Below are positions 23,981 to 35,930 of a stretch of 64,000 nucleotides of DNA, piece by piece. The notes under the pieces are model-generated. The model did not search any database, had not been told where the DNA came from, and saw nothing but the letters and a program-made list of their open reading frames with translations. The DNA lies in the NCBI GenBank assembly GCA_026419785.1, contig JAODTK010005109.1, positions 62,001 to 126,000 on the forward strand. Reading direction: 5' to 3'. The DNA comes from Sclerodactyla briareus (taxonomy: Eukaryota; Echinodermata; Holothuroidea; Dendrochirotida; Sclerodactylidae). The translations under genes were made by a program, and so were the position numbers. How positions within the stretch are numbered: position 1 is the first letter of the stretch; every line of letters starts with the position of its first letter.

Positions 23981-24530
23981 AAGGACAGCTGCAGGCTTGG
24001 GTACAATAGAGGTTATATCGTGGAGAATGGAAACAATTGGATCTGTAGGTCCAAATCCCATTTTCAATACGAGTTTTCCTATGTGGAGTTAATGGCCTTC
24101 AAAGTTTGGAACATTGTGCAATACCGCATGACGTCACAAATGGAAAACCTGGGAAGTTATGTATGTAGTTCTTTGATCATTTTGTTGAATGAGGTCAACA
24201 TCATGAGAAGTTCTCGGCTCTCCCATAGACTTAAATGTTTTTCGAAGTTAAAATAACGTGTGAATTTCAACGGGAAAATAAAGATTATTTGGCAGCGGTT
24301 GTGCAGTATGACATTTATCATATTCATGCATGATGGGATGCTTTTCGATTTGCGAATACCACATGCACGAACTTCAAAGGAATAACTTCGTAACGGAAAA
24401 GTCGTATGAACTTAGGGTGTGGACTGACGGACAAGTCATGTTTTCTCCCGCTACTAATATTTTAATTTATCTTGGTCAGAGTCCTTCAATGAACAGTGAC
24501 AATATAATAGATCCCTGAGCCAGTTTTCCA
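23981..24530 (+). mobile_element. MITE, copy 2 (diverged)
   Basis: The left end AAGGACAGCTGCAGG and the body (TATCGTGGAGAATGG, TGGATCTGTAGGTCC, TTAATGGCCTTCAAAGTTTGG) match the copy at 34533-35068 in the same orientation. The right end is eroded (CCCTGAGCCAGTTTTCC near 24515). No transposase. Confidence 0.65.
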
Positions 24531-24669
24531 TTAATAACTTGAACCACTCATCTTGCCTTTTATTGCGATCAGTGGTTGTTTCATTTTTTGGTATGTTCCA
24601 AACCAACCGATTGTTAGGAGGTGAAGAGGAGAATATTAGAGGTGGATATAGTTTGCCAGCCATCCCACA

Positions 24670-24910
24670 CTAACTTATATATGGCAACTAATCAGTGACC
24701 AAAATTTGCATAATTGCAGGCAAACTAGACACACTTTAGTGACATTTTAAGGTAAACATACCCACCAAGTTTCATGAAAATCTGAGAACTAAATCTTGCA
24801 ATGAATTATGCGAATTAGAAGACCCAAGACAAAATGTTTTGCCAACAAATCACGATAGCATCGACATTTCTTTCATAAGTAAAAAATCTTGCTAACGAGC
24901 TCAAAGCATT
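24670..24910. repeat. dispersed repeat fragment (CCACCAAGTTTCATGAAAATC)
   Basis: The words ACCCACCAAGTTTCATGAAA and AATTATGCGAATTAGAAGACC recur at 36515-36600 and, diverged, at 45470-45545 and 59275-59420. It looks like a fragment of the composite repeat that also contains the family C arrays. Confidence 0.5.
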
Positions 24911-27119
24911 AAGTATATGAGAGAGGCAGGGATCGTGGTCACCCAACCCTGATGCTACAACAAAAATACTCGAAACGGTCTCTATCAACAATGTGGGTTA
25001 TGATGGAGTGATGAGCCTATCTACTGGAAAGTCAGTGCTGCAAAACGAAGCATAATCCTTATTGGGAAAGGAACAGTCATGCGTCTCTTAATATGTTCCT
25101 CAAATTTGCTTTGGTTGTGGGCATTATGAAAAAGGTATGCCCATATTGATATTTATTGATAACGCATGTTTCGTGAGAGGTTCTATCATTGTGGATAATC
25201 AATTGCTGCATCGTCAGGAAAAGTGCAAGGCATAACTTATGTGAAATAATTCTTGGCCACCACGGGAGCACTTATGATTTCTGCTACTTTCTGGAAAGTT
25301 TTGTTGGCTGAATTGCTTTTATGAGAGTGGAGCAAGCAGTGTTACTTTACACTCGTTGGTGCCGTCTGGGGATATGCTGGGCCATTGCTCCTGGGGCTGG
25401 TGGCGTATCTATTGGAATCTGCTAATTTAATTATGTCTTTTTACATAGCTTGTCTAACGAGACTGCTAAAAAAGTGTGAAAGAATTGCAACTAATATTTT
25501 CTGTTCCTCGATGTACTATTTATTGTGAAGCCATGGATTCGCCTCCCTGAAATTTCAGTCAAATAAAGAGTTGGTGAGGACATCTAGCAGCAACAAATAG
25601 GTAAGTGGTAACATTCTTTGCTAAGTCACTCCAAACGACACATTCACGAATAGGGTGAGTGATTTTGACGTATGAGTTACTAGACAAACAATGGAATGTA
25701 CCAGTTTTGAAATGTATGCCATATACGACACAATTACAAAAGATCTGGTGCTCATTTTCCACTTCCTGGATGTTGATAATTCACACCCATGTGAATTTTT
25801 TTTATGGTATACTTGCTGAGCAAAGGTACCAAACCTATTCAAGGTCCAGCAAGGATGCGGACCTGTTTATACACTATTGTCAGCTGCGAATCCATCACAA
25901 GGTACACCGAATAAGGGCGATGCTCTTCCTTTGGGGGTGGGGTAAACCACACGCAGTCCCCGCAAATTGCAAACCCCTTGTTTGTCCTGCTACCATCCCT
26001 TGTGCTGGAGCGTTCCAGCGAGGAAGGCAACAGTAACACTCTATTACTTTGTCAACCACTTGGTCAAATGGCCATGGTGATTCCAGGGTTTGAAAAAGGC
26101 ATGTGAAATCGGTCAATGACCTGCTCAATGGCCGGCCCAGCTTTGAATGTGCGAATTTCCTGGTAGGCTTACAAAGAACATGACAGGCAGGTGTGTTATG
26201 TCTGCCAGACTGCAAGTGACGATCACATCACTTTTTGTTCAATGTTTTGCAGTGCATGCATGCCTACAGGTCATTGATGGTTTTGCTGGTGTTCACTGTT
26301 CTTAGTTCATCATAATCCCAAGTGGTATTAACCTCATCAATCGTTGGTGATTGGCTAATCTGAAAAATGTCGACCTTTCAGGAATTACCATTTGATATCT
26401 CCATATTTGAAGAGGCATTAACATAGCCAACACAACTGCAATGCAGTAATACAGAAGGGACCATACATAACTGTCATCACGCCGAACAACTGCAGTAACA
26501 GTTCCAACTTGGCATCTCGGTAAGAATGTCATTAATCAGCATCCTTGGACAGTGATTATGAGAAGGATCCAAGACAGCAACCAGTCAAATCTCCGCATAA
26601 GCTCCGTGATCAGTAAGCCTACTTGTCATCAGAAAATGTTCGTCATCACCTTTCTGATCTGTTAAAGAAAAAATCAAAAGGACATTAAGAGTTAATGCTC
26701 CAAAACACTTACCAAAAAATAGGCAGGTGCGGGATGAGGAATACATGCAAAAGATTGTATACTGAAGTAATTAAAACTTGGTCTTAATAACTCGCAATAT
26801 TATACTCACCCAACACATTTTTCTGTGGAAACAATTAGCTCAGAGGATAGTACAGTCCAACATTTTTCACCCTCTCTTCTACATAGTATATACCGCAGGT
26901 ATAGACACAACCTGATATTTAGAATTTGGGAAATTGGATAGATCACCCTACCTCATGACTGTTAAAACAAAACAGTTCCATACCAATGACTCTTTCAAGA
27001 GCGTATAGTTTGACAGTCTCCTAAAGAGGGGTGAGGCTGTTCAGTAATAATACTAAACTAGGCACCAATGGTTGCTGTAGCTCTAACCCAACAGATGTAC
27101 AAAGACAGATTGTGTTAAA
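24911..27119. other. unassigned DNA
   Basis: Several short ORFs on both strands (for example 25895-26215 minus and 25659-26036 plus) have no motifs, no splice context and overlap each other. No repeat is recognised. Possibly intergenic. Confidence 0.45.
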
Positions 27120-28064
27120 TGTTCAAGATCATGAGACCAAGGAAGCAGTTTTGAACAATGGCCGGATTGTGCCCCCAGAATGGACTTTTGGACAATGATC
27201 TTCATCTGCCACGGATGTCAATAGCAAGTTAATGAACATTGATACTAGTTGGATCAATTGGCATCCAAGAATGACCAATTGAGAGAGAATAAAGGCAACT
27301 TCACACATTGGCTTATTGTGTCCCTTTAATGGCTCATGACCTTGACCTTCAAACATGTCTAAAGATGTCCTAAAGTTGATTTTGCATATTGGGTGCCAAG
27401 TTGATCCACATCCACGAAGATAGAATGACTGTTTGGTAGTTTCATCGATGTTATGTTTTAATTTTAATGACATACTGATGTGCATCCAAAATTCTCAAAA
27501 CCAGCTGAAAAGAGAACATTAGGACACAGTTTCGAGAAAATCGTAAGTACTTTGTAGGAGGAGATTACATTTGGAAATTATTACAAGTAATGACCATATC
27601 TGCCCTTTAATGACCTTTGACCCGGAACCTGCACAAAAGTCAAACATGTAACATGGGTCAATTAACAATCTGTGTGTGGTCAAATACCGTCACGAATGAC
27701 GTTTAGGGGCCAAAAAGGCAATTGTCAAACCAATTAGTGGATCCTTAGGACCAAAAAATTTTGACAAAAGTCTGTAGGTAGGCGATTCATATTATGATCG
27801 AAAAATCCGCACTGTGCACCAAAATAGGAGGCGAATTATTTTACTGTGATTGCACATGCTGGGCCCTCGGGGCCACATGGGTCTCAAGAACCTTGAAGTA
27901 GGGCCTTAGACCGTCACTAGGACCAAACATCAGCACGGACTTGTGCATCAAAAGTTGTAGAAGATCTACGCGTCCATTTACCTGATGGCTCTGAGGCGAC
28001 ATGGACCTCAGCCAGAGGTTAACAAACACCCCTGATGGACCCTTAACCCAAAGAGGATTACATG
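27120..28064. repeat. family D tandem repeat (GGGCCC-rich), left part
   Basis: It shares CCCTTTAATGGCTCATGACC, CTTGAAGTAGGGCCTTAGACC and ATTACATGTAACTTTAAAG with the block at 30436-31785 and reads in the same direction. The two blocks appear to be one repeat region split by the family A array at 28065-30435, because ATGTAACTTTAAAG at the left edge and TCAATTGGACTTTGG at the right edge join into the sequence seen uninterrupted inside family D units (near 30870-30895 and 31118-31150). Confidence 0.6.
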
Positions 28065-30435
28065 TAACTTTAAAGACCAGAAAGCCAAAAAGGCTTAGTG
28101 ATCCTTGATTGATTTCGTCAACCATAGACAGACAAACGGACAAATGGTTACCAGCTCATTAGGGTTGCAACATAATGTCTGACAAATTTCCTATTCTTTA
28201 CCAACCAAAATAAATAGGGTTACTGTACCTGGTAAGGAAAAAGCTACACACGAAATTTCAAGGTGTTCAGACTTTTTGAAACACTTAGATGACCTCAAAC
28301 CCTGACCCGAAACAATAGGTGTTCATGTATCTATGGGAATACACAAACCAAGCATTGAGCTCATTCACCCCACCCTTTAACAAAAACAAAAGGGTCATGT
28401 ACTCCCCTATAGAAAGATTAAGATACACACCTAATTTCAACCCTGATCAGACCAACCGTTGGACTTAACGTGTTGACAAGGTTGTCAGACTTTGACCCTC
28501 TTGTGACCTCAGATGACCTCGGGACTGACCCCAAACAATAGGTTCATGTACTCCTCACGGGGAAAACATACCAGTATGAGCTTTATCCATCTGGGGGGTG
28601 GGGTCGAGTATCGTGTTTACAAGCCAAAGAGTGGCCAAAATATCGAATTTTCGACACAATTTTTCTATTTTAGACCAAAAATTCACCCCGACACTTGAAC
28701 CACAAAACAATTGGGGTTCATGTACTCCCCATAAGAAAAAGCTATACACATAATTTAAACTTGATCAGACCAACCCTTCTGACCTTTTCGTGTTCACAAG
28801 GTTTCACGACTTTGAACATTGGTACCTCAGATGCCCTCTGAACCGACCCCAAAACCATTAGGTGATTACTCATCCCGGGGAAAACACATTACCGAGTATG
28901 AGCTTATCCATCTGGGTGGGGATGAGTTATCGTGTACAAGCCCAAAAATTGGCAAAATATTGAATTTTCACAAATTTTCTATTTTCGACCAAAATTACTC
29001 CCGACCTGAACGAAAACCAATAGGGTCCTGGACTCCCATAAGAAAGCGATACACATGATTCAAACTTAATCAGACAACCATTCTGCGACGATCGTGTTTA
29101 ACAAGGATTTTCGAAGACTTTGACGACCTCTGGTTGACCTCAGATGACCTCTGAACTGACCCCAAACAATAGGGGTCATGTACTCATCATGGAAACACAC
29201 ATACCAAGTATGGCTTCATCCATCTGGGTGGGGCAAGTTATCGTGTTTACAGCCAAAAATTGGCCAAAATATCGAATTAACAAAATTTTCTATTTTCGGA
29301 CCAAAATTCACCTGACCTTGAACAAAAACAATAGGGGTTCCTGTACTCCCCCTAAGGAAAGCTATACACCTAATTTCAACTTGGCCAGACCAACCATTCT
29401 GGACTTATCGTGGTGTACAAGGTTTTCAGACTTTGAACCTCTGGGTGAACCCAGATTGACCTTGACATGACCCAAAAACAATAGGGTTAATGTAATCAAC
29501 ATGGGGAACACACCTACCAAGTATGACGTCATGTATCATCATGGGGAACATCAATACAACTATGAGTTATCCATTTAGCGGGGTCAGTATTGTGTTAACA
29601 AGCCAAAAAGTGGCCGAAAAAATTATGGACGTTTCACAAATTTTCTATTTTTGACTAAAATTCACCTCCAACTATACAAAAAACAATATTGTTCCTGTAT
29701 CCCCATAGGAAGCTATACACCTAATTTCAACTTGATCAGACCAACCATCTGGGACTCATCGGTTTACAAGGTTTTCAGACGTTAACCTCTGGTGACCTCT
29801 GACCTGACCCAAAAACAATAGGTTATGTTTCATCTTGGGGCACACACATACAAAGTATGAGGCCTGACTATCAGACCCGATCAGTTAAGCGTGTTACAAG
29901 CTGGGCGTCATAAACCACACACACACACAACACACATATACTTGTCTATGGGGGATAACGAGGTAGTGTGTAGTGTGTTTTTTGGACAACCCCAAACGGA
30001 TGGGAGGGAACGTACGTATTTCATATCCAATGCCGTTCCCTAGAAAATAAGCCAGGAGATACGACTCTTTACCATGGCACAAGGTATGCTTATACCTGAA
30101 AAAGCTACCGCGAGAAACGAGGTTCTGTAAAATTTAATAACAAAACTTAAACAGTGTGTAAGCCCATGGTTAGACTTTTACCGCATAACGAGGAAGTGCT
30201 CAACTTGATCAAAAACAGCACCATTTCCCCGAGAGGGATGGTGCAGAGAGCGCCATCAAGGGCCCTTTCTAAACGAGGTATCCTCGTGTGCGGTGCTAAC
30301 TCGATTGACCAGGCTGTAAAACAGGATGTGTTACCTCGGTTTCCACCATTCACAAACGCACAAACCACACCCCAACACACCCACACAACGTGACTGCATA
30401 GATTCCTCTGACTTCGTAAAGGAATCGAAAAATCA
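28065..30435 (-). repeat. family A element, ~6 internal units (−), inserted in family D
   Basis: It begins with the inverse of the family right end (CCAGAAAGCCAAAAAGGCTT, AGTGATCCTTGATTG). Units of about 316 bases are marked by GACCTCAGATGACCTC…CTGACCCCAAACAATAGG near 28285, 28504, 28820, 29137, 29445 and 29785. It ends with a CA-rich tract and the hairpin end GTGACTGCATAGATTCC…GTAAAGGAATC near 30395-30430. It is unusually long for its family (one unit at 48.3 kb, two at 17 and 20.7 kb). A ~400-base foreign segment interrupts the CA tract. Confidence 0.8.
29946..30365 (+). other. inserted segment with a coding-like open frame
   Basis: Between two parts of the CA tract of the family A element lies unrelated sequence with balanced composition. 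From 30154 to 30393 a + frame reads V-R-L-L-P-H-N-E-E-V-L-N-L-I-K-N-S-T-I-S, later S-K-R-G-I-L-V-C-G-A-N-S-I-D-Q-A-V. It looks more protein-like than its neighbours but matches no family I know. It may be a processed gene fragment or a chance frame. Confidence 0.3.
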
Positions 30436-31785
30436 ATTGGACTTTGGAAGAGATGCATTTCAAGGTACTAATGTGTGAGATTCCATGGAATTTCATAAAA
30501 CGAGCCATCGGGCCCAAGTGGGACTTGGATCAAAATTCTGAACCCCCCTGGAGGTATGATGTTTCGACCATCATTATGACCCGAATTCAGCACTGGCACC
30601 CAAAACTCGTAAGAGGAGGAAATTTTGCTAATTCCACATTAGGGCCCTCGGGCCCCACACGGGGCCTTGGGGCCTAAATTACTGGGCCACCCTCAAAGTA
30701 GGGCCATGAGACCATCATTAATACCAAACATCAGCAATGTGCAACTGAATGTGTAGGAGAACAAGATTTTGCAGTATTCTAAATAATGGGCTTCTGAAGG
30801 CCCAACAACTGGTCTTGAACCCAAATTTCCTGAACAATTCCAATGGCCTCTACTCAAAGGACCATTAGAGTAACTTTAGGAAACTCAATTGAAGCTTGTG
30901 GGGGAAATGCATTCGAGCTAAGCGGACATTGGACCAAAAAATACTGAATACCCCAAAGGTCTGGCTATTGGGCCATCATATGAGTCTGAAATCGGCACTG
31001 TATAACTACATTTGCAGGAGATCAAGGTTTTGCAGTATTTCACATGATGGGCCCGAGGGCCCAAACTGGGCCGCCGGGCCCAAATTACTGAACACCCCCC
31101 AATGCACTGACCAAGAAACATTACATGTAACGAAGAAATAAATTGAAGCTTGTGGGAGGAAATTCATGCTCAAGCACCAATGGTGAAAATAATAAATTGG
31201 GCCTTAACGGGCCCAAGTCGGACTTTGAACCCAAAAATCCTGAACACTCGGACGGTTATGGCTTATTAGACATCATTAGACAGATGTCAGCCTGTGCAAC
31301 TACATACAGGAGATACAAGATTTTGCGTATTTACGTAATGGGCCCGACGGCCACAACCGGGGGCCCCGGGACCCAAATGCCGGAACAACCCCCAATGGCC
31401 CTCTACCCAGAAACTACATGTAATTTTGAAGAAAATACTGACGCTGTGGGAGGGAGATTGCCATTTCAAGTACTATTGTGTGGAAATTTCATAAAATGGG
31501 ACCATCGGGCCCCCAAGTGGGCCTTGGACCAAAATTCCAAGGTTACGGCTGTTAGACCTTCATTATGACAGAACATTCGCATGTGCCCAAAAAATTGACA
31601 AGAATACATTTTGAAATTTTACAACATAATGGCCTATATTGACCCTTTAATACACCTGACTTTGACCGTTACAAGGTCAGGGACCAGTCTCATGGGTCAA
31701 GGAACATTGTATCCAAGTTTGTCGGAAATCCTCAAGAATGACTGTTTGAGGAGGCAAGAGGCAAGTTAAAACACCTGATAGCTAG
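30436..31785. repeat. family D tandem array, GGGCCC-rich, ~265-290-bp units
   Basis: The block TTTTGCAGTATT…ATGGGCCCGAGGGCCCAAAC…GGGCCCAAATTACTGAACACC recurs near 30768, 31030 and 31322. A second block, CATTTCAAGTACTA…GGCCCAAGTGGGCCTTGGACC, lies near 30455, 31165 and 31455. The GGGCCC…GGGCCC pairs are short palindromes. It ends at a GATG/GATA microsatellite. Confidence 0.75.
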
Positions 31786-31915
31786 GATAGATAGATGGAT
31801 GGATGGATGGATGATGATGATGGATGGATGGATGGATGGATGGATGGATGGATGGAGGATGGATAGATAGATAGATAGCTAGATATATAGATGTAGATAG
31901 ATAGATAGATTGAGT
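31786..31915. repeat. (GGAT)n / (GATA)n compound microsatellite
   Basis: GATGGATG repeats flanked on both sides by GATAGATA repeats, at the end of family D. Confidence 0.95.
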
Positions 31916-32864
31916 GACATGCTGATTCCAATAGCTCAACTAGCTAGCTGGTTGAGCTAACAAAGTGATCAAATTTACATGGAGGGAATCCAGTCCGCAA
32001 CATCCTTTTTCTTTCTTTCTCTTGCCCTCTGGTCCTCTTTGGCAATGTATTCAGTTTCATTACGGTTTTTGAACTGTTTGAATTTAATGAGTGGGCCCAT
32101 TGTGGTCCATGGACTCTCTTAGGCCTCCTCTGCGGAGATGGCTTGGATGGCTCGGTGGCTTTATCAAGCTCAGCGGAAACCCTTCTGCCGCTGCCTTCTG
32201 TTGGGATTGTAAAACCAGTGTTCAGTTTTTTTTCTTTCTTCTAGATGTAATTGTTACGATATATGATGTGCACTGGAAATCATGAAGCTTTCCAAAATAT
32301 CCGACACTTACCAGAGAACCATTGTGGCGGATTCATTCAAATCGTTCCTGGCTCTAGTGGCCTCGATGGTCAAACTACTGGAATTGGAAAACTATTTTAA
32401 TTGCCTGCCTACCTTAATTCAATGTGTTTCTGTGATGGATGTTCATCTTAATTACCCTATGCAGCCATGCAGTGAGAACCACTGGTGGTTCGCATAGCAC
32501 AAGACAAGAGATTGCTGACGGGGAACCCTTGATCAGTGGGGGAAAGTCCAGATGAATGAAGGTCCATTATTAAGACATTTCTGGTGAGAATTCTGAAACG
32601 TATACATGAAACATCCAAAATTAGTTGAAATCAAATTTCCATTACTGAGTACAGTAGCTCCAGCTTTTTCACAGATTTTAGGCGGAAAGTCCTATGAGGA
32701 CAAAAGGAAACACCTGTCAGCTCACTTGTTAGGATTTTAACACGAAAACTATGTTTATGACTGATGAGGACATGGTTGAACCATGCAATCCTACCACTTA
32801 ACTATGTTGATCTGATATAAGGTTCATTTGTGCAGTTTGAGATACTCATGATAGTGCTCCAGGG
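31916..32864. other. unassigned DNA
   Basis: Open + frames at 32091-32285 and 32282-32497 overlap by four bases but have no motif. Nothing else is recognised. Confidence 0.45.
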
Positions 32865-33170
32865 TTGATGTGTCTGGGTATAAGGACGCCCAGATCAGTA
32901 CATTACGAGGCCAAACAAGGTGTCAGAGTACCCTCAACTCTCAAGCCACAAGCTATCAAGGAATCCGTGACGGATTCAAACCCGGAACAAACCTATACAA
33001 TCAAAGGTCCAACAAAAAACAACCAGATCCAGCACAAGGTCCGACCTAGATCCAAAACATCACAAACTGGGCAAAAAAAGGAGATCAGGCCTTCGATCTT
33101 CCGACTAAGGACCCAAACCATACAAGGTTCACTAACCCTACCTGGCACCAAACAATATATTGTAGGGTGA
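32865..33170 (+). CDS. coding-like open frame, unidentified
   Basis: A 101-codon open frame has a soluble, basic, Q/K/T-rich reading such as K-P-Q-A-I-K-E-S-V-T-D-S-N-P-E-Q-T-Y-T-I and R-P-R-S-K-T-S-Q-T-G-Q-K-K-E-I-R-P-S. The local base composition (A/C-rich) differs from flanking AT-rich DNA. No domain is recognised and no splice sites are assigned. It could be part of a disordered protein, a transposon ORF, or chance. The similar reading at 33370-33663 suggests the two may belong together. Confidence 0.3.
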   Translation: MMCLGIRTPRSVHYEAKQGVRVPSTLKPQAIKESVTDSNPEQTYTIKGPTKNNQIQHKVRPRSKTSQTGQKKEIRPSIFRLRTQTIQGSLTLPGTKQYIVG

Positions 33171-33369
33171 AGGGTTGGGGATCTATTTCCTGTATGTCTT
33201 CTATCATATCGAACTTCCTGTTATTAATGTGAAGCATTGAGATTGTTTGTTAGCTGTTAATAGGTAAACTTTACCTGTCTAAACCTCCTCTGGTGTGCAT
33301 TATACTGGATGATTCAGCAGGCTGAGGAAGGAAAACAAAGCATTAATGTATGAAGTAGGAATTACCAAG

Positions 33370-33663
33370 CAAGCAGAGCACACAAAATTTGAAGAAAACA
33401 ACTATAGATAGATACTTTTCATCGAAAAGCAAAAGGACATCAGTGAACTCCAGCGATCTCGGAAACCTGGAGGAAGCGATAGAATGTTCAAGTTGAACGT
33501 GGGAACTGTCAAGCAGACAGACAAGACTTTTTGCGGAATATCCGAAACAAATTCCAGTAACCCCAGAGAATCCACATGCATCACAAAGCAGAACCAGGAT
33601 GAGACCACGACCTCGGCCCCATCGCAACTTCAAGGGCAGCCACCTCGGGAAAATGTGCGGTGA
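33370..33663 (+). CDS. coding-like segment with a TTIDRYF motif, frameshifted
   Basis: One frame reads S-K-Q-S-T-Q-N-L-K-K-T-T-I-D-R-Y-F-S-S-K and runs to a stop at 33496. A second, open from 33412 to 33663, reads F-K-L-N-V-G-T-V-K-Q-T-D-K-T-F, then E-T-N-S-S-N-P-R-E-S-T-C-I-T-K-Q-N-Q-D-E. Joined with one frame change near 33490 they give a hydrophilic protein segment. TTIDRYF resembles a PCNA-interacting (PIP-like) box but lacks the leading Q, and similar words occur in transposon proteins, so no function is assigned. A 124-codon minus ORF over the same bases looks like its shadow. Confidence 0.35.
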
Positions 33664-34532
33664 CCGCTGCAATTTTTCAAACCCAGAATAGTTGGTTGTG
33701 GAGGTCATTGATACCATTAACCATTATTCCAGCTCTGAAATCATTACCATCTTCTTTTTCAGTTTTTGGAGCTTCTGTTCTGTGTTTTCTTCTTCACCTG
33801 CTTCCTCCTCGTCCTCCACCAGTTGTTATTCTTCTCCTCTTTCTCCACCAGTCCATCGTCCTTTTTCTTCGTTACAGCTTACTAATGACTGGAAACCTGT
33901 GCGGGAGAATATTAAAGACAACCATTGTAGTTTCATATTAGCGTATTGTAAACTATATAATATTTGTAAGATTGACCAGCATGACAAAGTTGCTAATAGT
34001 AACCTATGTAATTAAGCCTGCTCATAGTTACAGTTAATGAGTTCATTAATGCTATTGGTAAAAGGTCATAGGGGGTCCACCGGTTGCTCGACGTTACATG
34101 TTGTTACAGTGTTCCAACGATCTTCGGAAACTCCCCTGATAAAAACTACACGTCCTATCAGCACAATACCCCATTACCCTCATACTTATCAACAAAAATC
34201 CGAAAAAAATGAGACTTATTGGTCGCGTTGTTGACAGTTTGAAAATAGGACCGTATAATGATGATGAAGCTATGGGGAGAATCTGTCATACCCCCAAGCT
34301 GTTTAGCAGTGAGAATGTTGACGTACAACTGTTGAAAGGTCGTGTATGGAAAACAAGAAAATACACATTGTGGAACATTAATGATGGGTAATACGGAAGA
34401 ATCTTTATCGTATTGCTGATCTTCTTTCTTCACACAGACCACTTTCATCATGCCGAAAACATGGTAAAATTTTCCACAGGAAAATGTGAAGATAACCATG
34501 ACATAATATTTAGGGTATATGCAGAAGCTTCC
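33664..34532. other. unassigned DNA
   Basis: It includes a TCTTC/TCCTCC-rich pyrimidine stretch (33745-33870) that gives serine-rich frames. No gene is supported. Confidence 0.45.
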
Positions 34533-35068
34533 TAAAGGACAACTGCACGGCTTGCCTACACAGGTTATGTCGTGGAGAATGGACACTGGATCTATAGGTC
34601 CAACCCCCAGTCCAATACGATGTTCCTATTGGAGTTATTGGCCTTCCAAAGTTTGGTCCATTGTGCTGAGAAAATTGGGGAGATCCCAATTGCACCATAA
34701 TGCATTATTTCCTTGTTTCATTTTGGTTGAATAAATCAACATTTAGCAGAAGTTCTGTTGTGCTTTGCTCCTCACCACAGTAACCAATCAGCACCTACCA
34801 ACCCCTACAGGAAACCTCTCCCATCGACTACAATGCTTTTTGAGTGAAAAAATGTGAATTTCAATGTTTGCAGGGTGTGCAAATGTATGATATCATTTAT
34901 TTTGCATAATGGAGATTCGTTGCAATCTGGCACAATACCCTAAGCACAATTCTAAGGCCTAACTCTGTAACAGAAAGTCGGATAACTTCCATTTGGACTG
35001 ACCGCATTCATTTTCTTCTACAGCTAATATAGTAGCCTCTTTTTAATTCACCCTGCAGTTGTCCTTTA
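34533..35068 (+). mobile_element. MITE, copy 3 (best-preserved termini)
   Basis: The left end TAAAGGACAACTGCACGG and the right end CCTGCAGTTGTCCTTTA form an inverted repeat of about 17 bases with one mismatch. Both ends finish in TA, compatible with a TA target as in Tc1/mariner-type MITEs. The element is 536 bp. The body matches 23981-24530 directly and 2621-3176 and 46045-46490 inversely. No transposase. Confidence 0.8.
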
Positions 35069-35930
35069 CTCAGCATCAGCCTCTCAAGAATGGGCACTGC
35101 CATCAAAAAAAAAAAACCCCTTACCGTTATCGTTGGCTTCGCTGGAGGTATCTGCTTCCCTTTGCATCCAATCTTTCATTGGAAGCCTCGGATAGGGCAG
35201 CAACTTCTCTCAATTTTGATGACCGTGGAAGTGAATAGTGGGAACATGTTGAGAACCTACACTGCTGATCAGAAGCTGTCCATATCTTAACAACCATAGT
35301 TCATTTCGATTGCAAATTATTTTGTTACAGTCAAGAGCCCTCTGGAAAAACCTGAAGAAGTTCAGGCCACTTAGACTAGGATTTGGTTCTTGTGTCGGTC
35401 CCATGGATTTGCCTCCCACTGTGTTACAAGTGGGTCGACTAGATATCCCCAAAATCAGGTAAATGCATAGTGTCACATACGATTGCTCAGCTCCCAGACT
35501 GCACCAAATATCAACCCCACAGTCGGTGTCACTCATAACTCTCTTCATAACCTAGTATATACAGTTTTTTTTAAAAAGCAAGAAGTAACTGCCCCCCTTC
35601 AATATTGTGTTAGGCCACGCAATCAATACACCTTAAATTTTTGGGGGTTGGGGGGGGGTGTATAAAAGGCTAGTCTGATTTGATAACGTGAAACTATCAA
35701 CTACATGGTTGGATAAGATTGACACACAATGGTCAGCCATATAATTGTACACTATTTCAATGGACTGACGGTCAGCCACGTATTCAAGAAAATAACTTAC
35801 ATGAGATCCTTTTTCAATTGCTTAGGGTCGACTGTTAAAAATTATTTAGAGGTTCTATTTGTTATCATTTTGGTTGTGTATTCAACAATCACCCATCATC
35901 AATGTTAAATGCAGTAAAAACGAAGAAAAA
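35069..35930. other. unassigned DNA
   Basis: It has an A run at 35107-35116 and a G run near 35643-35660. No exon or repeat is recognised. Confidence 0.45.

Noticed and set aside
28065-31785. Direct repeats considered as a CRISPR array
   Set aside because: Units are about 270-316 bases, diverged, with no short constant repeat and spacer pattern, and the context is eukaryotic.
33343-33717. 124-codon minus-strand ORF with hydrophobic stretches
   Set aside because: The plus strand over the same bases reads as hydrophilic protein-like sequence; the minus ORF is probably its shadow.
34158-34586. 142-codon minus-strand ORF
   Set aside because: It runs into the MITE end and has no recognisable composition or motif.
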